64,000 bases of DNA. Origin: Trebouxia sp. TZW2008. Taxonomy: Eukaryota; Chlorophyta; Trebouxiophyceae; Trebouxiales; Trebouxiaceae. The translations under genes were made by a program, and so were the position numbers. Positions 12,801-24,800 of the stretch are shown here, piece by piece. The notes beneath the pieces are model-generated. The model saw nothing but the letters and a program-made list of their open reading frames with translations. It searched no databases and was not told where the DNA came from. Position 1 is the first letter of the stretch. Each line of letters begins with the position of its first letter. The stretch covers positions 124,001-188,000 of the forward strand of contig BDIU01000146.1 in NCBI GenBank assembly GCA_002118135.1. Direction: 5' to 3'.

Positions 12801-15800
12801 ATGAGAACAGGCAGTGCTTAATGATTCCAGTTGGCTGTGAGCCTTCAAGCCACCAGACTTGACAGACTTGATGAAGGCTGCGCAAAATTCTTTTTGTATT
12901 GACAGGCATGGCAACCAGCAGATCTGATCCAGCAGCAAGTGCCATGGGTGGCTTGCACTACTCCTCTGGGCATGCCAGACATACGGTGTCAAATAGACCT
13001 GGCATGCCTCGCAGCAGTGCTGTCCTGCCACGACGTCTAATGCCCGGCAGTACAACCTTGTTGCTCGTTGCCATGCTACAGCGCGTTCCAGTCTGTCATC
13101 ACATCATGATGCAATTGTGCTTGCGCGAAGCAGTTCTAAAAGCACAAAGCCCCGCACAGGATGATATTTGGGCCTGCTGCTCAAATCATGACGTGTAGTG
13201 CTTGTGTTTTCAACGCTGTTTCACAAGGGCATGTTCTGCATCACAATGTGATCAAGGACAAAACAACCACCTGTGCTGATATGCGCAGGCCATGAGCCTT
13301 GCAACATGGACGCACAACACACCTATCAACCAGTACTGTTCCTCCACCTCGCATAGCTAGGTCAAAATACACGGAAGCAACACAGCCAAATGCACACCTG
13401 TCTTGACAGCAGTGTGTACATTGCACAAAGCAGCTTGCAGCACTGGCAGCTGTGCTAACTGAAGTGCAAGGCAGACCAAGCATATGATTTTGCTGAGTTG
13501 CTTTGGGGTTTCTGACAGCAGCCTTCACGACACACGTATCACAGCACCTGTCTGACAGAAGTGTCCTCGTCACACAAAGCAGCTTGCACCATGCAGCAGC
13601 TGAGCAAGGTAGTCTTGTGACCCATTGCAAGGCAGACCAGGCAATAGCTTCTTGCTGTGTTGCTTTGTAGCTTGTGAGGGCATCCCTCATGACACACGTA
13701 CCAACACACATGTCTGAGAGCAATGTCTTCGTCACACAGAGCAGCTTGCAATGTGGGCAGCTTTGCCAACCCGCAATGCAAGCCAAGTCATTGTCCATTC
13801 ACCCACCTGTCTGACAGCAGTGTCTTCATCACGCAAGGCAGCTTGCAGCATGAACAGCTATGCCAACCCACAGTGCAAGGCAGGCAAAGCATGTGTTCTA
13901 GCTGCATTGTATTGCAGCTTGTGACCGCAGCCCTCGTGACACACGTATCAATTCACCTGTCTGACGGCAGTGTCTTCATTGAACAGAGCAGCTTGCAGCA
14001 TCTGCAGGTGTCCAACCCGCATTGCAAGGCAGGCCAGCACTGACAACACACCTGTCTGGCAGCAACACCTTGATTGCACAGGGCAGCTGGCAGCATTGGC
14101 AGCAGTGCGCCTGTCTGACAGCAAGACGCGCATTGCATAGGGCAGCTTGCAACACAGGCAGCCACACAGGCAGCAACACAGGCAGCATCACACCTGTCTG
14201 ACTGCAGTGTCTTCATCGCACAAGGCTGCTTGCAGTGTGGGCAGCAGTTGAGCCAAGTACTCTTGCAACTGCTCCCTGGTGATGTTGTCCAGAACCTCTT
14301 TGAGCCCAGTGCAGACCCCCTGGCGGGTGGAGGGGTGGGGGTCTTGCATCCCCCTCACCAGGATGGGTATGATCTGCTGCAACACTCTGTCACCCATCTT
14401 CCGCACTAGCTCGCCCAGGCATCTGCCAGCAATCTGCTGCCGCTCTTCACCTGAAACACAAAGCAGTTTAGCTGTGTGCATAGCTTTAGGCAGTGGGGAT
14501 GTGGGGACTTGCATACCCCTCACCGGGATGGGTATGATCTGCTGCAACACTCTGTCACCCATCTTCCGCACTAGCTCGCCCAGGCATCTGCCAGCAATCT
14601 GCTGCTGCTCTTCACCTGAAACACAAAGCAGTTTAGCTGTGTGCATAGCTTATGGCAGTGGGGATGTGGGGACTTGCATACCCCTCACCGGGATGGGTAT
14701 GATTTGCTGCAGCACCCTGTCATCCATCTGTCGCACTAACTCACCCAGGCATCTGCCGGCAATCTGCTGCCGCTCTTCACCTAAACCACAAAGCACTTTA
14801 AGGTGCATTGGATGAAGAGACAGGCCACTCAGATACAGCACCACAGAAACAACAGTCAGAATCAGAAACTAACCATCGTGCGCATCATCAAACAAGACAG
14901 ACAGTTCAGCTGACGTTCCAATTATGCATCGCCAGACAGACAACCTCTTTTAAAAGCTGCAATGCAACAGGCGTCCTTTGTCTCCTGGCAAATTCAATCC
15001 ATTTTTGGTTGACAACGCTTGGCTAGTCTGCGCTCTGTCCATATTGTTCACTTTACCATAGCAAGCAGAAACAGTGCTGATTTGGACGTACTTTCATGCC
15101 CAAGGGATATGATGATCTGGTCCATGAGCGTCTTCAGAATCTCTCCTGTGGTGCGAGGGGTGTTGGTCACAATGGTCTTCCAGACATGTACGGCTGCCTG
15201 CCGCACTGTATAGCCCACATCTGCTCTTGCCATGAACAGCAGCGCCAACACCTGTACATCACACATGTAGTGCAGTGCAATGCAATGTCACACAATCTGC
15301 AATGCAAATTTTGCACGCATTCTGTTTTTAGCCAAAAGGAAAAGTCAAACATGGATATCATGGCCTAGACAGATGGCCTGTGCGTGTGGAGGCAGCAGCA
15401 CCAACACCTGTATGACACAGATATTGCGAACATGCCATATCCAGGAAACATGGAACAAAAAAGGAACGACTGCTATACGCAGGCTGGGACTGACTCGTGA
15501 GCCATCAATGCGTGCACACTTGCAGGTCCAGTTGGGAGGCTCAAGGATGTGGAATGTTGTACACAATGACAATATTGGCGTTCAACGTGCGCTGCCCTCT
15601 TACAGCAGTCTTGACAAGCAGAGATGTTGGTGGCAAGAAGTCTCTCAACGACATGTTTGATGTGTCTGGCTGTCCTTTTGCTTCTTTTTATCTGTGTTGT
15701 TGATGAGTTAGTCTTGCATTTGTACACAGGCAGCGTAAAGTCACCTCATTTCTGCGCTCCATGCCAAGAGCTTCAACAATGGCGGCACCATGGGCATCAG

Positions 15801-18800
15801 ACGAAATGCCTTCCACGTCTTCGTCAGCAGTCTGTTGAACCTTCCCAGATGTGCCAGCCACTTTGAACAGAAGTTGGCCAAGCAGCTCAACAGAGGATTG
15901 GCGAATTCGCCAGTTGTCATTCAGGATGCCGTCCTCAACAGCTGGCAGCAGCAGGGGAAGGGCGGTTTCAGCGTACAGATCCACAAAGGTGCGACCGGCT
16001 GCTAGGGCTGCATCCCTCACCCCTTCTGCCTCATCTGCCAATCCATCCAAGATGCTGGGCAGCACGTCTGTCAAATGCTCCTGCAATGCAGTGCATGCAG
16101 CTCAAACATTGACGCTATATGCAAATAGCACCTACGCTGGGCAAAACATGTGTCAAGTGCTCCTGCAGTACAATGCATGCCAACAGGCCAGATTGTCAAA
16201 TCTCCTGCAGGTGCGTGACAACTTCTGCCAGACTATTGGCAATGCTAGGCCAACATTTGTCAGATGCTGCAACATTGCGATGTATGCAGATATGTGAGCT
16301 TCTCACAAGAAGAGGTGCTAGTTTGGCAAACATACACATGACATAGCAAGCGCACTTCGCGCGTCTACTACAGTTGCACGCTGGCGATTCAGCATTACCA
16401 GCTGACAGAGATGCTGAAGCTGCCATCAATATCAAATGCTCAACAGCAGTCAAGTAAGCTTGTCTGTCAACATTTGAACTGAAGCAACACACCTGGAAGG
16501 TCTAGGGAATGGCCAGAGGCAGGAACTTCAATAGCTTCAATGCACACATTGTGCCATGTGACCCGCAACATGCATCAATCAGAGCAAATCAAGTTGTTGC
16601 AACAGCTCAAACCTGGAAGGTTGAAGGGATGGCCAGAGGCAGGAACTTGAATAGTGTCAGATGCCCCTCACGCACAAACGGTGACTTGCTCTTGGTTCCT
16701 GATACTATCTCAGGCAACAAAGCCTCCACATGGGCAGGGCCCAAAACAGCCAAGACCTCGGCCAGGCCTTGCGCTGCTCCACTGCGTTCGACGCTTGAGC
16801 CTTCTGACTTAAGCATTTCGAGCAACCAAGGCAGCACATCTTCAAAATACTGCTGGCCCATGCCCTTGAGTAGTGAACCCAGGGCCTTTGCTGCAGTGGC
16901 TCTGACCTCTGGCAAGGGGTCAATCAGGGCAGCTTTGAGCTCTGGCATGAGCAAAGGCACGTAAGGTGCCATGTCCTGCAAAGTCAAACACCCAGATTGC
17001 AAAAGATTTGCCATGATCAGCAACTAGCAACAGATTGCGACTGTACAGCAGCCAAGGCAGCAGATCTTCAAAGTACTGCTGGCCCATGCCCTTGAGTAAT
17101 GAACCCAGAGCCTTGGCTGCTGTTGCTCTGACCTCTGGTATGGGGTCAATTAGGGCATCTTTGAGCTCTGGCATGAGCGACAGCACACAAGGGGCCATGT
17201 CCTGTGCAGTCAAACACTCAAATCGCGCAAGGTTGGCCATGATCAGCAACTAGCAACAGATTGCGACTGTACAGCAGCCAAGGCAGCAGATCTGCAAAGT
17301 ACTGCTGGCCCATGCCCTTGAGTAGTGGACCCAGGGTCTTGGCTGCAGTGGCTTTCAAGTCTGGCAAGGGATTGATCAGGGCGGCTTTCAGCTCTGGCAT
17401 GAGCAGGGCCACATAGGGGGCCATGTCCTGTGCAAAAGTATACTGAACATGTTTTGGTGTCACCAAAAGCATTGGCCTGTGTTGCACCTGACCACAAACA
17501 TCACTGAAGGCACAACTTGCAGCCACTGCACTCACATGAGGAGGTAGCCTTGAGCCTTGCCCAACACGCACACTTGGAGGAACAACAAAGAGTTGAAGTC
17601 ATGAAAGATTTGCCAGAATTGGCTGTTGGAAACAGATTAGGAAACAGCGCTTGGAGCAGCCAAAGCATGTGCCCACCACAACTAGGACCCCGCTTTGGGC
17701 TCATTGATCAAGGCGCACATGTTGCCAACGATCCACGCAGCTTTCTTCTTGTAAATGCCGCTTACAGTATGTCAGAACGACCCAATCAAGTCTGCTGCAT
17801 GTAAGATGCAAGCTTGCTGTGCCCAGGCACTAACAGTACAGAGGAAGAACCCGCTACCTTTGGCTCATTGATCAAGGCACACATGTTGCCCACAATACGA
17901 GCAGCTTTCTTCTTGGCATCTCCAGAGCGGTCACGCAACCCACGGTGCACCACAGGCAGAATGAGAGCCAAACTTGGCGCATCCACTGTGTTGATGAATA
18001 CGGTTTGCAGCAGGGTGTCTAGGGCCGGCTTGGCGTGCTTGTTAGGGTTGGCAATAGCTAGCAGCAAGGGCTTGACTAAGCCTTGAACTTCTGGGTTCCG
18101 GATCACACCTCCAATCTGCGGCAATAATGATGACTGTGAATATGGATTGCAGCAGAGTGTCTAGGGCCAGCTTGTCGTGCTTGTTAGGGTTGGCAAGGGC
18201 TTGACTAAGCCTTGTTTTCAGGATTGCGGTTCACACCACCGATCTGCAGAGGTGATGCCATGTGTCAGCTTGTGAAGAGAGTTAGCAGCAGCAATGACGC
18301 CCACACAATGACGCCCACATGACGCCTTCAATCTGCAGCAGTGCTGCCATGCGCCAGTATCTTCAAGAGATGGAGGTTTTCTGTTTGCCGTTTTCAACTG
18401 TCAACCATTTGTGAAAGAAAAGCTTTCCTGTGCATAATAAGCAGCAGCATTCATGAGCGTGCTGATTTAATGAGACCAGAGCAATTCTTGCATTCATGCA
18501 TGCATGCAATCAGCAGAACAGTGCTTGTGCAAACAGGAAATGGCTGTCAACATTGCACCTCAGCTGGTCCAGTATTTGTTGCATGCTGCATTACGCTAAT
18601 GACAGTTGTCACTGACAAATAATGCATGTGTGCAAGATAGAGATGTAACCCCCTGTGAAGTACACAGGCCTGACAGGTTGCAGGCAAGTGTCAGAATGAA
18701 GGGTCAACAAGCCGTGATCTTGCAATCTTTTTCCATCAGCCCAGCCATATGCAGGCCAGGTGACTTAACAAATTGCTCTGCTGAATGATTGCACACAGAT

Positions 18801-21800
18801 GACACTGCGCTTAGCCATCACATGGCTGTGTTGTGTGACATGCTGGTGTGACACATTACACACTCATGGCTAACACCCGCAGCAGTGCACATATGTCATG
18901 CAGCAAACTCACAGACCAGGCAGTGTTGCTGTACAATGACACTGTAGAATCAAGAGTGCACCACCACAAAGGCAAGCAGCAGGCAGAAGCAGTCGGAAGC
19001 AGTGACACCTCATCCAAAACCTTTTTGGCTGACGCTTGGGCCTTTGGGTGTGGGTTCGACAGAGTCTGCCCCAGCATTGGTACCACATTTTGTCAACTAG
19101 TAGACAGCTGCATAATTAAGTATCCTAGACTGTGTCAGGCAACAGCACAAAGACAGGCCGCAGGCAGAAACAGTGTGACCACCTCTTCCAGAGCCTTCTT
19201 GGCTGACGCTTGGGCCTTTGAGTGTAGGACAGACCGAGTCTTGCCCAAAATAGGCACCACAACGTGTAAGCCAGTGTAAGTGCATGGGTAAGTATTCAGA
19301 CTGTGTCGGGCAACAGCAGAAAGACAGGCAACAGGCAGAAGCAATGTGAACACCTCTTCCAGAGCTTTCTTGGCTGATGCTTGGACCTTTGGGTGTGGGT
19401 CAGACAGCGTTTTGCCCAGGATCGGGACCACAGTTGGTAGACTAGTAGACAGCTGCTTGGGTGCTAGGTAAGCCATGGTGCCCAGCAGCTCAATGCTGCC
19501 TTGCTTTGTACGCCAAGCGCTGTCATCCACACCTCTCAAAATCGCTGGCAGCACAAGCTTGACACCTGCACATGAGATATCGTTGTGATAGCCTGCCTCA
19601 AAGTCATGGAGACCACAGTTGGATGACCAGTAGACAGCTGCTTGGCGCCAGCAAAGCACGCACTGCTCTTCAACTCTAAGAGTAGAGCCAACTCTGCGAC
19701 AGGCTACTGTCAGGGGAATGCCCTGAGTGTTTCCACAGGCTACTGTCAGGGGGATGCCTTGAGTGTCAGCTTGGGCACTGGGAATGCTAACAAGCAGTTG
19801 TACAGCTTCTGTGAGCTCATCAAGAACTATAGGACCTTGCCGCCTGTTCAGACAAGTATACACGCAGCAACAAAAGCGTTCATTGGAATCAAAGCAGGGA
19901 TTGAAATGAATAAGTAGGTGAATGTGCTTCATTGCCCACCTTGGCCTGACAGATTGCCCATGATAGCTCTGGCAGCAGCATGGGCAGCGTCTCGCACATT
20001 CCTGGCTGAGTCACTGTAGCAGTTCAGCAGCTTGCCAATGACATGAATCACATACGGCTCAAACAGCCTGCAGCAGCAGACAACCATGCTCAAACTCGCG
20101 CTCTTTCCTGAGCATCACAGCGCCAGGCAGAAATGATGTGTACATGCAACAACAGCGTTTTGTAAGGGGGCACACAACATGCCGTTTCAGGTGACGTGAA
20201 GGCGCCGTTGAAAATGTGCTTGCACATGCAAAGCAGTGTCAGAGAACCTTGCACAATCATTGATGATCTACATGTAGTTCGCCAATGACTGGGCAAGGTT
20301 TTCTATCACTGCCTTGGAAGTGCGAGTCAAGTCTCAACAGCGCTGAACGGCCACAGGGCTGAGCACCTGGCATAGATGCTGGCGCAGCCGCAATGTGCAA
20401 CCCATTGCCTACTGCTAGCACAAATGCATGCAGTAACTCCGCTGCAACCACCCACGCTGCCTTTGTTCAGCCGTTGCTGAAGGCTTGCTTGTGCCAGGTG
20501 AAGCTCATCAGAGTGTTTGCATCAGCAGTCAGAGCGGAGACTGCATGCTTGTGCCAGATGATGGGTCATGAATCCACAAGCCTAGGAAGATCTGGAGTGA
20601 CATTGATTTGTCTGACTTTCATACATTGGTTATCAGCTAAGACTTTCAGAACAAGCCTGTCTGGCGGGACAGAACTTGGGCCACACATACCTAGCACATG
20701 TGCTGAGATGCGTAATGATGATGATGGTTACTACTATTGGCTCTACAATGCAGAGGGGCGAGTGAGGGCACACCTGCCCAGCTTGTAGGTGAGGCACTCA
20801 ACTGCAGACAAGGCACCTTCCCTTGCATCAACTGACTTCTGCACAACAGCACAGTTGTCAGAAAAGGATGCAGGAAGCTCCTGGCATGAAGAGTAAACAG
20901 AAAAGCACCCTACCAAGCATCAACTGACTTCTGCACAGCAGCATAGGCTTCAGAAAACGATACAGGGGAGTGTTGAGCAGAGCATGCATGCAACCACACA
21001 TTGTACGCATGTAAAATGCATGCTTTCTATTCACAACAGCACATACATGTTGTGACATCTCAACAGTGCAGACCAACCATGCAAGCAAATGAAGCATTTG
21101 ATGCTGCAGGTAGTGTCTGTCAATTGCTTGACTGAAGGGATTGGCTTGACACTCTGTGTGATTGTGCGACAAATGCTAGTTTGGAGCCAACAGCATACTC
21201 ATGTTGCAACGTCTCATCAGTGGAGCCCATTATGCAAGCTGATGCAGCTATTGACTGTCAGTTGCTTGCTTGCAGCAGCTCACCTGCTCTTCTGTGGCCT
21301 GTTTGATGCGCTCAAGGATGCCAAGATTCTTGAGAGAGCCGATGCCTAGCCCTTTGACCAACCCTGCCAACCCCCATGCTGACCCCCGCCTGCAACCATC
21401 ACAGCAATATCTATCATAATCACGACAACACCAATGAAAAAGTTGACACCACTAAACTAAAAAGAATTGTGTTGTCAGGTCTTCCACCTGAGCACACTTT
21501 GTCTTGCACTACATGTGACAGCGCATGGTTTTGTGACAAGCCCACAATGACATCTGCACAAGATTTCGACTAGGCGATTTTCATGTAATCACTGGCAGTG
21601 ACAAACTTGGCCTACTGTGTGACAAATCTGAGTGCCAACATGCTGATATTACACAACTGATGACACTGCATCACCTCATGAGCAACATCCAAACAACCTC
21701 AGAACTCAACTACAGCACATGACGACAAGCTCAGACTTCCACAAATGCTGCTGACGCTGTGCGTCATCTTCAGCCAGCCCAAAAAGCAAAGATCGGTGTT

Positions 21801-24800
21801 CATGTTCAGCTTGCCTACTGAAGAGAGTGAGCTGTCCCTGCATATAGACCTCTGCCTTGACTGGTCAGCTGAGAGCGTCTGGCACAATGTCCGGGACATG
21901 CACTCATGGCGCAACAGACAGCATTCACACCGCCAAGACTATGCGCTCTATCAGTCATTACAAGTCGCACACCAAAGCAGTGGCAAACAGGCATAGACTG
22001 TGACGCAGTCTGTGTGATGTGCAGCTGACAAGACTTGCCTGCAAGGATAATCCTTGGCAGTCAGCTCAGACATGAGCAGGCGCTTCTGCCAAGATCTGTT
22101 CATAGGCTTGTCAGTGGCCAGACCAGACATGAGGGCTGTTAGGCAACTAGAGACAGCCTCTTGAGTCTGTTGTGACACAGGATGAACATGCTGGGGTGGC
22201 GGTGCTTGCCTGTGAGGATAGTCTTTGGCAGTCAGCGCAGAGTTAAGCAGTCGCTCAGCCAACGTCTGTACATAGGCTTTGTCAGTTGCCAAGCCAGACA
22301 TCAGGGGCGCCAGGCAGTCTGAAACGGCTTCTTGAACTGAGTGAGAAGGTGTTGGCAGAGCTTCTAGAAGGGTGCCTACTATGGACTGGACCTGCATACC
22401 ACGAGCGTTGTAAGACTGATGCTTTGCTGCTCAAAGCGGGCAGGCTGTGTTATATCAGGCCGACCAACATTACTACAACCAAGTCCTGACTGTCAGTGTT
22501 GATGCCTTCACTGACACATGAGGCACATAAAATAGCGTCTACTGTGACAATCAAAGGAACCCAAAGTCATGCGCACTGCGACTCTCAAAGAAAACAAGAT
22601 GGTGGGTACTGTGACAGCAAAGGAAAGTCATGGGCACCTGTGCATCAGAGGGGCCCAGACGGCAGGCCAGTGTGCTAACGTCTTCACAACCAAAGGGTAG
22701 TGCTTGTGAGGTTGGTGAAGCGGCTGCGCATCCTGGCTGTTAGTGCTGATGCCTTCCTTGACAGGTAGCAGAATCAAGACAGTGGGTGTAAATGATGTCA
22801 AGGAATATAAAAAGATGGGCATTATGACAGGCAAGGAATGCAAAGACTGGTTACCTTTGCATCAGAGGGGTCCAGATGGCGAGCCAAAGTGCCCAGGAAG
22901 ATGATTGCGCCCTCCCTGACCTTGTCATACCTCGCTTCGTCTGCTACGTCTTTCTTGTCTAGGTAGCCCTCCAACAGCTGCAGCATGGATTGAAACTGGC
23001 TCTTGCCGTGGGCATTCACTAGGGCAGCACCTGCATCACGTCGTACATGTCAGCACGGCATATCCTTGTTGTAGCGCGCCTTTTCTGCCGTGCTTTTCTT
23101 GTCTATGTAGTCTCAGACAGCTGCAGCATGGTTTGGAATTGACTCTTGCCGCGAGCATTCCTTAAAGCAGCAGCTACAGTTGCACTACAGACTCAGCAAC
23201 GGGTGGACCAACGTTTAAGCACAAGACATTTCCTTGGATGATATGATATACACAGGTCCATTGCCACAGGCAGCAACTGCAGCCACACAGCATCTCTCAG
23301 CAAGGCCTGTGGGCAGGAACGTGTCTTGACGTGTTAGCACTGGGTGGACATACCTAGCAACGGGGCATCACCAGATCCCGCATGCAATCACAACCAATAT
23401 CCAATACTGATACAAGCACACGTTCGCAGAAGTTCAGAGCTCTTGGTCCTCATCGTGAATGTGGCAGGCATTAAAGGGAGCACAAGGAAAGCACACCTGC
23501 TTGCATCATTTGCTCACTGACAGTGGCCTTCTGGTCAGCCAGTTGCGCCATATCCGCTAGCCCGTGCTCCAGCAGAAAATGTAGAGCCATCATCAGCATG
23601 TCCCCATCAAAGTGACTGGCACAGGCCTTGACTGCTAGCGCTGCTCCACTGCGTGCTTGTGGCGTTACAGAGTCATAGCGGGACACAATGAGCTGCAGAG
23701 CAGTGTCTGCTGCTGCAGGGTGCTTCTGCAATGCAAGGCACAGCAGGTCAGAGGTCGTGATAGCTAGACAATGATAAACACAGCCTTTGACTGCCAGTGC
23801 TGCTCCACTGCGTGCTTGTGGCGTCCCGGAAACATAACGGGACATGATGAGCTGCAGAGCAGTGTCTGCTGCTGCAGGGTGCTTCTGCGATGCAAGGCAC
23901 AGCAGGTCAGAGGTGGTGATAGCTAGACAATGATAAACGCAGGCTTTGACGGCCAGTGCTGCTCCACTGCGTGCTTGTGACGTCGCGAAATCATAACGGG
24001 ACCCTACGAGCTGCAAAGCAGTTCCTGCTGCTGCAGGGTGCTTGTTCAGTACAAAGGGAGCAGATCAGAGACGCTATAGCTATGGGGGTGTTCTGTTGCA
24101 TTGATTGCTGCACAGCATTTCCGCAAGAAGATAGCAGAAGGCATGCGCACTGTGATGGGCTCTGCAGAGTGGTTCCTGCTGCTGTGATGTATTTCTGCGG
24201 TGCAAGGCAGAGGTGATGACAGCTGGAAAGTGACTGGCACAGGTTTTGACCGCCAGTGCTGCTGCAATGCAAGGACAGCAGGTCAAAGAAGGTGATAGTT
24301 TCAAAGGGACAGGATGTTGAGAGGAACAGCAGGTTGCATGCAGACTGGCACAGGACACAGCTGTGCTCCAAACTAAGCGGCCTTCCCACAGTTTCTGCTT
24401 CCTCCGGGAGCTGTGACCTAGAGGAAGTGGCCATGCAGCATTGATATATATTTATCAGTGTTGCTGCCACGCACAAGTCACAAGGTAGACTCCATCTTGC
24501 GTCACAGTGCAAAGCACGGGATGCAAACAATGATTTAAAAAGTGTCTACTACTCAACCAGCCCGCCTGACCCTGGAGGTGAGTGTCAGATAGGCAACAAA
24601 GGCAGTAGGGTTGCTGTATGCGTCCTACAAGGCAACAATCATAGGCAAAGCCTCTGCTGACTCTGAAACAGTAGGACGCAATTCTTGCAATGCACACAGC
24701 TATCACAGAACTTGTGCTGTCCAATGTATGACTGTATCTACATCAACGCTGGTAGAATAGGTTATTTTTTCAAGGGATACTTGATATAAGGACATTCTCC

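Noticed and set aside
14279..14815. 178-codon plus-strand open frame
   Set aside because: Antisense to exon 30 and its two acceptor-edge copies; its internal repetition mirrors those copies.
16920..17571. Extra copies of exon 27 as mutually exclusive exons
   Set aside because: Each copy lacks the second half of the exon, runs into the same non-coding tail and has no donor that keeps frame with exon 28. They fit partial duplication better.
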